Assembly (NCBI GenBank): GCA_945889545.1
Contig: CAMDCC010000075.1
Span: 1-10,662, forward strand
Reading direction: 5' to 3'
Origin: Bifidobacterium breve
Lineage (GTDB): Bacteria; Actinomycetota; Acidimicrobiia; IMCC26256; PALSA-555
Length of the DNA: 10,662 nt
In this document: piece by piece, positions 5,053-10,662 of the stretch
Layout: the number at the start of each line of letters is the position of its first letter
Numbering within the stretch: position 1 is the stretch's first letter
Program-made: the position numbers and the translations under genes
The notes under the pieces: model-generated
Told to the model about the DNA's origin: nothing
The model's database searches: none
Seen by the model: the letters and a program-made list of their open reading frames with translations, nothing else

Positions 5053-6482
5053 TCGAGACCGACATCCTCATTATCGGATCCGGGCCTGGCGGCGCGTTGA
5101 CCGCGGCCCGGCTCGCCGAAGCCGGACGTCAGGTGATCGTCCTGGAGGAAGGCGACTGGATCGACGTCGGGGAACACGAGCCGTTCTCGCTCGACCAGAT
5201 GGAAGCGCAGTACCGAAACGCCGGCCAGACGGTCGCGCTCGGGCGTCCACCGATCATCTACACCGAAGGGCGCGGCGCGGGCGGCGGCTCGGAGGTCAAC
5301 AGCGGGCTGTACCACCGCCCGAATCCCGAGCTCCTTGACGATTGGGCGCGCCGGTTCGCGATTCGCGATCTCAGCGAGCGCGACATCGTCGAGCACGCGC
5401 GCGAGATCGAGAAGACGTTGAGCATCGGGACGGTGCCAGGTGCCGTGACTCCGGCATCGAGCGTGATCGAACGCGGTGGCGCGGCGCTCGGATGGGCCAC
5501 GCGTGAGGTCCCGCGCTGGATGGTCTACGGCGAGACTTCCGATGCGGCTGAGGGTGAACGCCAGACGATGACGCGCACGTATCTGCCGCGCGCCCGCGAG
5601 GCGGGTGCGTCGATCATGACCGGCGTGCGCGTCGATCGGCTGGTGAAGAAGGGTCGGCGCATCGTCGAAGTCAGGGCCACGAAGCGGCTCGCGGCCGGCA
5701 TCGCCGAGCCACTTTGCTTCCGCCCCGAGCACGTCTTCGTGTGTGCGGGCGCGATCCAGACGCCCGCGCTGCTCCAGCGGTCGGGTGTGCGTACGAACGT
5801 GGGGCACACGCTCGCAGTGCACCCGATGGTGAAGGCGGTGGCTCGGTTCGATGACGCCATCAACGTGCCCGCCGATGTACCGGTCCACCAGGTGAAGGAG
5901 TTCGCGCCACACATATCGATCGGCGGATCGGCGAGTGGTCCCGGACTGCTGGGTCTGGCGCTCGCGCCCGAGTGGGCTCGGTTCGCGGAGGTGACCGCGG
6001 ACTGGGAGCACTCGAGCCTGTACTACGCGGCCACGCGAACCGAGGGGCACGGCCACGTGCGCGCGGTGCCATTCCTCGACGATCCGCTTGTCACCTACCG
6101 GCTGACGCGCGGCGACGGAAAGATGCTCGTGCACGCGCTCGAGCGCATGGTGCATCTGCTCTTTGCCGCTGGCGCGCGCCGCGTGTATCCGTCGGTGGCC
6201 GAAGCGGTCGAGCTTCGCACGGCCGCCGATCTCACCGAACTCGGACAGCGTCTCAAGCCGCGTGATCTGAACCTCATGACCGTGCACCTCTGCTCGAGCG
6301 TCCCGATGGGCGAGGACCGCTCGCGGGCCGGCACCGACTCCTTCGGTCGCGTGCATGGGTTCGACAACCTGCGAGTGAACGACGCGTCGTTGCTGCCCGA
6401 AGCGCCGGGCTTGAACCCGCAAGGCACGATCATGGCCATCGCCTCGAGGAACAGCGCAGCCTTCCTCGCCGGCACTCGATAG
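5049..6482 (+). CDS. GMC-family FAD-dependent oxidoreductase
   Basis: GMC enzymes use FAD to oxidise alcohols, sugars or sterols. The protein has 477 residues, somewhat short for the family. Motifs in order: the dinucleotide-binding GSGPGG (10-15) after a hydrophobic strand, E33/E34 for the adenosine ribose, GRGAGGGSEVNSG (75-87, GMC signature 1), CAGAIQTPALLQRSG (232-246, close to GMC signature 2), the active-site His in VHLCSSVPMG (H413), and GLNPQGTIMAIASRNS with N456 as the second catalytic position. The ATG at 5049 puts the FAD motif at the normal distance from the N-terminus, although the frame is open about 97 codons further upstream. It overlaps the small unknown gene by four bases and is followed ten bases later by an SDR gene. 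The fold and FAD chemistry are certain; the substrate (alcohol, cyclitol, sugar or sterol) is not. There is no signal peptide, so it is cytoplasmic. Confidence 0.93.
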   Translation: MIETDILIIGSGPGGALTAARLAEAGRQVIVLEEGDWIDVGEHEPFSLDQMEAQYRNAGQTVALGRPPIIYTEGRGAGGGSEVNSGLYHRPNPELLDDWARRFAIRDLSERDIVEHAREIEKTLSIGTVPGAVTPASSVIERGGAALGWATREVPRWMVYGETSDAAEGERQTMTRTYLPRAREAGASIMTGVRVDRLVKKGRRIVEVRATKRLAAGIAEPLCFRPEHVFVCAGAIQTPALLQRSGVRTNVGHTLAVHPMVKAVARFDDAINVPADVPVHQVKEFAPHISIGGSASGPGLLGLALAPEWARFAEVTADWEHSSLYYAATRTEGHGHVRAVPFLDDPLVTYRLTRGDGKMLVHALERMVHLLFAAGARRVYPSVAEAVELRTAADLTELGQRLKPRDLNLMTVHLCSSVPMGEDRSRAGTDSFGRVHGFDNLRVNDASLLPEAPGLNPQGTIMAIASRNSAAFLAGTR

Positions 6483-6492
6483 TCACTGCTGC

Positions 6493-7551
6493 ATGACAGC
6501 CCGTTCAACCGCGCCCACCACGATCGTCACCGGCGCCGGCGGTTGGCTCGGACGGGCGCTCCTGGCTTCCTTTTCGGGTGACGCTTCGGTCAACGGTGAC
6601 CAGTCTCACGCGCGTGACGGCGTGCTGCGCGCGCTCGTGCACACCGCGGATGAGGTTGCTGATGTGCTGGCGGTTGCCGAGCGTGCGGAGGTGCACGTCG
6701 GCGACATGACCGATCCCAGCGTGCTGGCGCGGGTCTTCGAAGGTACGGCCGGCGCGTCGGTGATCCATGCGGCCGGTGTGATCCACCCGAAGCGCGCATC
6801 CGACTTCGTCGTGAACTCGGTTGGCGCGCGTGCCGTGGTCGAGCAAGCGATCGCGGCCGGCGTCGGGCGGTTCGTGCACGTGTCGTCGAATTCGCCGTTC
6901 GGCGTGAATTCGGCGCCCGACGACGTGTTCCGTGCCGACGAGCCGTACCGTCCGTATCTCGGCTACGGACGGTCGAAGATGGATGCCGAGCTCGTGGTGC
7001 GCGCAGCAGTGGACGCGGGCGATCTCGACGCGGTGATCGTGCGCCCCCCTTGGTTCTACGGGCCGTTCCAGCCCGAGCGGCAGACCTCCTTCTTCCGGCT
7101 CGTGCGCCGCGGCATCTTCCCGCTGTTCGGTTCGGGTGAGAACCGTCGTTCGATGGTGTACATCGGCAACTTGGTCGATGGGATCGTGCGCGCCGAGCAG
7201 CAGGCCGACGCCACCGGCAAGGCGTACTGGATCGCCGACGCGCGGCCGTATCCCATGACCGAGGTCGTGGCGACGGTGAAGCAGGCCCTCGCCGACGCGG
7301 GGCTCAAGGTGTCGCAGCGCCAGGTGCGCGTGCCGGGGTTCTTCGGCGACCTGGCCGAGAAGGGCGACGCCTTCCTCCAGGAGCGCGGCCGCTACCAGCA
7401 AGAGCTGCATGTGGTGGGTGAGCTCAACAAGACGATTGCCTGCGACATCAGCGCGGCCCGGGCCGACCTCGGGTACGAGCCGACCGTGGATCTGGCCGAG
7501 GGGATGCGCCGCAGCGTGCGCTGGTGCCTCGATCGTGGGATCGAGCTGTGA
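6493..7551 (+). CDS. Extended SDR: NAD-dependent epimerase/dehydratase or 3-beta-HSD-like protein
   Basis: Extended short-chain dehydrogenases bind NAD(P) and act on nucleotide sugars, sterols or related alcohols. The protein has 352 residues. It shows the Rossmann motif TGAGGWLG (13-20), HAAG (92-95), the catalytic serine region HVSSNSPFG (129-137), the active-site pair in YGRSK (Y158, K162), and the downstream RPPWFYGP (184-191) and FGSGENRRSMVYIGNLVDG (212-230) found in sugar epimerase and sterol dehydrogenase members. The loop after the first helix (about 30-45) is longer than usual. The ATG follows the GMC stop by ten bases with no clear Shine-Dalgarno, so translation probably depends on coupling. 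Its last codons overlap the next SDR gene by GTGA. Cofactor binding and catalysis look intact; the substrate is unknown. Confidence 0.9.
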   Translation: MTARSTAPTTIVTGAGGWLGRALLASFSGDASVNGDQSHARDGVLRALVHTADEVADVLAVAERAEVHVGDMTDPSVLARVFEGTAGASVIHAAGVIHPKRASDFVVNSVGARAVVEQAIAAGVGRFVHVSSNSPFGVNSAPDDVFRADEPYRPYLGYGRSKMDAELVVRAAVDAGDLDAVIVRPPWFYGPFQPERQTSFFRLVRRGIFPLFGSGENRRSMVYIGNLVDGIVRAEQQADATGKAYWIADARPYPMTEVVATVKQALADAGLKVSQRQVRVPGFFGDLAEKGDAFLQERGRYQQELHVVGELNKTIACDISAARADLGYEPTVDLAEGMRRSVRWCLDRGIEL

Positions 7552-8603
7552 ACGCGCTCGTCACCGGCGGCAGCGGCTACTTCGGCTCGCTGCTCGTTGC
7601 CCGCCTCTTGGAGCAGCTGCCAGAGAAGGGCGGCACGGTTCGGGTGCTCGATCTCGTGGACACCGATGACCGGCCGCGCGCCGTGGAGTTCGTGGCCGGC
7701 GACATCCGAGATGCCGCTGTCGTGCGCGAAGCGTGCACCGGCATGGACGTGGTCTTCCACAACGTGGCCCAGGTACCGCTCGCGCGCGATGCGTCGCTCA
7801 CTCGCTCGGTCAACATCACCGGTACCGAAGTTCTCCTCGGCGCGTGCGAGGCGGTCGGCGTGGGCAAGGTTGTGTCGACGTCGTCGAGCGCAGTGTTCGG
7901 CGTCCCCGAGCACAACCCGGTGATGCCCGACACTCCGCCTCACCCGCGCGAGCCTTACGGGCAGGCCAAGCTCGAAGCCGAGTATCTCTGCCGCGCTGCG
8001 GTGTCGCGCGGGCTCGACGTCACGATCATCCGCCCCCGCACGATCCTTGGGCATGGACGCCTCGGTATCTTCGCGATCCTCTTCGACTGGATCGCCGACG
8101 GCATCGACGTGTTCGTGTTGGGCGCGGGCGACAACGTGTACCAGTTCGTGCACGCCGACGATCTCGCCGACGCGTGCATCCTCGCGGGCGCCCGCCCCGG
8201 GCCGAGCACCTACAACATCGGTGCTGGTGAGTTCGGGACGATGCGCGCGACGCTCGAGTCGTTGTGCGCGCACGCGGGCACCGGCTCGCGAGTGCGATCG
8301 CTCCCGGCCGGGCTCGCCGCGTCGGCGATGCGGCTCACTTCAGCCGCCGGGCTCACGCCGTTCGCCAACTACCACTGGCTGATGTACGGCAAGTCGATGT
8401 GGTTCGACACCGAGAACGCCGAACGCGATCTCGGGTGGAAGGCGCGGTGGTCGAATGCCGAGATGTTCGAGCAGTCGTACGACTGGTTCCTCGAGCATCG
8501 GGCCAACCTGTCGAGCGAAGGGGCGTCGCAACACCGCTCGGCCACGCGCCAGGGTGTGCTCTCGGCCGTGAAGACGATGTTGAAGGCGACCCGGCGTGGC
8601 TGA
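7548..8603 (+). CDS. Extended SDR: second NAD-dependent epimerase/dehydratase-like protein
   Basis: A second extended SDR, 351 residues, only distantly similar to the one before it. Motifs: GGSGYFG (7-13), D53 in the VAGDIRD strand that follows the usual pattern, HNVA (71-74, in place of HxAG), STSSSAVFG (110-118), YGQAK (Y137, K141), RPRTILG (162-168) and a C-terminal substrate domain ending in DLGWKARWS, reminiscent of GalE-like and 3-beta-HSD-like proteins. The GTG start overlaps the previous stop (GTGA), and the Rossmann motif begins at residue 7, which supports this short N-terminus over one further upstream. A basic tail (about 325-351) extends past the fold. Two different SDRs behind one GMC oxidoreductase suggest successive oxidation/reduction or epimerisation of one substrate. 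Family sure, substrate unknown. Confidence 0.9.
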   Translation: MNALVTGGSGYFGSLLVARLLEQLPEKGGTVRVLDLVDTDDRPRAVEFVAGDIRDAAVVREACTGMDVVFHNVAQVPLARDASLTRSVNITGTEVLLGACEAVGVGKVVSTSSSAVFGVPEHNPVMPDTPPHPREPYGQAKLEAEYLCRAAVSRGLDVTIIRPRTILGHGRLGIFAILFDWIADGIDVFVLGAGDNVYQFVHADDLADACILAGARPGPSTYNIGAGEFGTMRATLESLCAHAGTGSRVRSLPAGLAASAMRLTSAAGLTPFANYHWLMYGKSMWFDTENAERDLGWKARWSNAEMFEQSYDWFLEHRANLSSEGASQHRSATRQGVLSAVKTMLKATRRG

Positions 8604-8619
8604 ACCTGTGGCTGAACGG
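8596..8619. repeat. 12-bp tandem repeat, 2 copies, at the start of the GT-C-like gene
   Basis: GTGGCTGAACCT is followed by GTGGCTGAACGG, with a decayed third unit beginning GTGGG at 8620. Each unit starts with an in-frame GTG, so the array offers two or three alternative start codons. The first copy also spans the TGA of the upstream SDR gene. Confidence 0.8.
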
Positions 8620-10662
8620 GTGGGCGACTCCCAAGTGAAGAGAAATGCACTGCGGGGCCTCGACCTCGTGCCCGTGCTGATTGCCGCCGTGCTCGTCGGC
8701 GGGTTCGTGTACTCGTTGGTGAGCCTCATCTTCGTGGGGCACCCCGACATCGGCTGGTCGGAGCACGTCATGGCCGACGCCAAGGCGATCGCCCACGGGC
8801 ACTTCCCGTACGGCGATCCCGGCGAGGGCTACGTCGGGATGCTCTACACGCCGCTGTTCCCCAGCATTGTGGCGATCCTGCTGAAGATCACCTGGTGGGA
8901 GGGCTGGGGGCCGCTCGTCTCGATGGTTGCTGTCGGCATCACGCTCGTGGTGCTCGGACGGTTCGCGTGGCGGGCGAACGGCGACCGCCCGGTGTCGGTC
9001 GGCCCGGCTTCGATTGGCCCGGCTTCGATTGGCCCGGCTTCGATTGGGCGGATTGCGATCGTGGTCGCGCTCCCGCTGTCGGCGTTCACGATCTTCACGA
9101 CCAACGGCGTGTTCGAGGGGCGCACCGATCAGCTCGCGTGGTGCTTCTTCGTGCTCGCCGCGCTGCGGGTGCTCGACGACGTGCTGCACCAATCCTCTGA
9201 CGCGGTGACAGCTCTGCGCGGCCGGCGCGGCCGGATCGTGACCGGGCTGTTGCTCGCTCTGTCGGTGCTCACCAAGCAGACGACGCTGGCCGCCTGCGGC
9301 GTTGTTGCCGTGGTTGCCGCCGTGACGTGGTGGCTTGCGAGCTCGACGGATCGCACGCCCACTCGCACCGGCCGGATCCCGATCGAGGGCATCACGCTGG
9401 TGGGGTTGGTCGGCACCGTGCTCGTCGCGCTCCAGGTGGCGAGCGACGGCTTTGCCTTCGACCTGCTGTTCGGAGTGCCTCGCCGCCACGCGCGCGTCGC
9501 GTCGGTGCGCGACATGCTCGAAACGGACCTCAAGCTGCTTGTGGTTCCGATCGTGATCCTGGTGGCCGTGACGGTGGCCGCCGTGATCGGCTCGCGGCGC
9601 GCTCGTGGATCGACCGACGATTCGGTGAGCTGGCTTCGTTCCCCTGCCGGGATGGTGATGGTGGCCGCAGTCCTCATCGGCGCGGCAACGGTGCCGGGGA
9701 CGGTGCTTGCCCAAACCAAGCAGGGCGGCGACTTCAACGCGCTCGCCGGTCCGGTGTGGGGGATGGCGATCATCCTGGCGGCCGCGCTGATCGCGATGCC
9801 CGCAACGTGGAGTCGAGGCGCGGTGCGCGCCATCGGCGCGGTGCTCCTTTTGGTCGGCGTACTGCCGTTTGCCACGACGCAGAACGATCTGCGGCGGTTC
9901 GACGGACGCGAGCTCGGCGCGCCGTCGCTCGACTTCACCCGTGATTGGCAGGAGGTGCCGGACGATCTGGTCGCGGCAGCCGATCACAACCGCACCGTGT
10001 TCGACTGGGAGTACCCGTCGTACTCGGTCGCGGCCGACGGCCCCACATACCCGGGTGGCGGCGCGCCACCCGATCTGGCCGCGGCGGGCTACACGCCGCG
10101 TTGGATCGTGCGCGACCTCCTCGCCGGACGGTGGGACCGCGTGCGCCTGTATCCAACTGCGCCCGGGTCCGAGCTCGGCATCATCGACATCTACGCGTCG
10201 GGCTTCGGCCAGCGCGACACGGCTTTCGCATGGAAGATCAACGAGATCATCAAGCGGGGCTACACAACGGTGGAAGACGCTCGCGGCGGCGAGGACTTCT
10301 ACACACCCGGTCCGAGGCTCGTCGACGTGCAGCACCTGGCCAAGTGCTTCGGTCCGTACAAGGCGGGGCCACTCAGCATCCGAGTCCGCGACGGCGGCGG
10401 CCTGTGGTGCATCGACGGGAAGAGCCTCACGCTTGACGACGGCCCCAATCCAACGTCGGAGCTCGTCCTCGACGCGAGCGAGTCAGTCACGTTCGATCTC
10501 GATGTCTTTGGCGCGGATGCCCTACGGATCGCTTGTTTCCGGCCGCAGCCGGACACTCCCGTCGTGATCCGCGTGCGGCTCGGTCCCGGGAGCACGCGTG
10601 AGTGTGCGGCCTCCGCCGCGCTCGTGGTGGACGTTGATGCGAACGTCCGTCTTCGGGGGTTC
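8596..10662 (+). CDS. GT-C-like polytopic membrane glycosyltransferase, truncated by window end
   Basis: An open frame of 689 codons with no stop before the right edge, so the C-terminus is missing. GT-C enzymes move sugars from polyprenyl-phosphate donors to acceptors outside the membrane. The visible protein has a first helix at about 24-47, then an outer loop with acidic E56 and D61 and the segment GMLYTPLFP (81-89) typical of this superfamily, about eight to ten further helices to about 425, LTKQT (225-229), and KQGGDFN (375-381), resembling the GGxxN element of such enzymes. From about 430 a soluble, probably extracytoplasmic, Trp/Tyr-rich and then beta-rich domain follows, with cysteines at 584, 605, 647 and 670. 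The GTG at 8596 has GAAGG nine bases upstream and overlaps the SDR stop by eight bases; GTGs at 8608 and 8620 are alternatives. Donor and acceptor are unknown. A non-catalytic membrane protein of the same fold is possible. Confidence 0.8.
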   Translation, partial: MAEPVAERVGDSQVKRNALRGLDLVPVLIAAVLVGGFVYSLVSLIFVGHPDIGWSEHVMADAKAIAHGHFPYGDPGEGYVGMLYTPLFPSIVAILLKITWWEGWGPLVSMVAVGITLVVLGRFAWRANGDRPVSVGPASIGPASIGPASIGRIAIVVALPLSAFTIFTTNGVFEGRTDQLAWCFFVLAALRVLDDVLHQSSDAVTALRGRRGRIVTGLLLALSVLTKQTTLAACGVVAVVAAVTWWLASSTDRTPTRTGRIPIEGITLVGLVGTVLVALQVASDGFAFDLLFGVPRRHARVASVRDMLETDLKLLVVPIVILVAVTVAAVIGSRRARGSTDDSVSWLRSPAGMVMVAAVLIGAATVPGTVLAQTKQGGDFNALAGPVWGMAIILAAALIAMPATWSRGAVRAIGAVLLLVGVLPFATTQNDLRRFDGRELGAPSLDFTRDWQEVPDDLVAAADHNRTVFDWEYPSYSVAADGPTYPGGGAPPDLAAAGYTPRWIVRDLLAGRWDRVRLYPTAPGSELGIIDIYASGFGQRDTAFAWKINEIIKRGYTTVEDARGGEDFYTPGPRLVDVQHLAKCFGPYKAGPLSIRVRDGGGLWCIDGKSLTLDDGPNPTSELVLDASESVTFDLDVFGADALRIACFRPQPDTPVVIRVRLGPGSTRECAASAALVVDVDANVRLRGF
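9001..9045. repeat. 15-bp tandem repeat, 3 identical copies, in the GT-C-like gene
   Basis: GGCCCGGCTTCGATT occurs three times without a mismatch and encodes Gly-Pro-Ala-Ser-Ile three times (residues 136-150) in the loop between two predicted membrane helices. A partial fourth unit (GGGCGGATTGCGATC) follows. Exact identity at synonymous positions points to recent expansion. Confidence 0.95.

Noticed and set aside
4722..6422. 566-codon open frame on the minus strand opposite the GMC oxidoreductase
   Set aside because: It is antisense to a gene with clear FAD and GMC motifs. Its Arg/His/Ala-rich translation resembles no family and is the usual result of high GC content at third positions.
8353..10335. 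660-codon open frame on the minus strand opposite the GT-C-like gene
   Set aside because: The translation is low-complexity Arg/His/Asp/Pro sequence without motifs, while the plus frame encodes regular membrane helices and GT-C-like motifs.

Overview
The window is GC-rich, densely coding DNA from an actinobacterium. The evidence is a WhiB-like iron-sulfur protein, frequent GTG starts, strong G/C bias at third codon positions and promoter-like TANNNT boxes placed for leaderless mRNAs. Several families (two-domain VOC protein, GMC oxidoreductase plus paired SDRs, Aur1-like PAP2 protein) would fit a deep-branching class such as Acidimicrobiia, but that placement is inference from general familiarity, not something the sequence proves. 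No rRNA, tRNA, insertion sequence, CRISPR array, phage gene or toxin-antitoxin module is visible.

Layout. (1) 14-361, minus: WhiB-like regulator, divergent from (2) 581-1492, plus: LysR-type regulator, followed by (3) 1533-1811, plus: small LapA-like membrane protein. (4) Convergent to these is a minus-strand cluster transcribed from about 4561 down to 1846: lysylphosphatidylglycerol-synthase-type flippase-like membrane protein, Aur1/PAP2-type membrane enzyme, then a two-domain VOC protein. (5) Divergent from that cluster, starting 80 bp away, is a five-gene plus-strand operon (4642 to beyond the window end): small unknown protein, GMC flavin oxidoreductase, two extended SDRs, and a large GT-C-like membrane protein that runs off the right edge. 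Junctions in this operon are 4-nt overlap, 10-nt gap, 4-nt overlap and 8-nt overlap, so the five genes are almost certainly co-expressed.

Working model (inference). The plus operon looks like a redox and sugar/cyclitol-or-lipid modification pathway: FAD oxidation, two NAD(P)-dependent SDR steps, then a polyprenyl-linked glycosyl transfer outside the membrane. The minus cluster adds two more membrane lipid proteins. Together they suggest a cell-envelope glycolipid locus served by one divergent promoter region at 4562-4641. Substrates cannot be read from the sequence.

The most unusual thing in the window is not a gene. Nine separate short tandem arrays with 12-, 14- or 15-bp units occur in 10.7 kb, most of them at gene boundaries. 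All arrays inside genes have periods divisible by three. Three of the five arrays at gene ends or between genes have a period of exactly 14 bp. One 14-bp array forms the stop/Shine-Dalgarno/start junction of two genes, and another duplicates the end of a gene including its stop codon.
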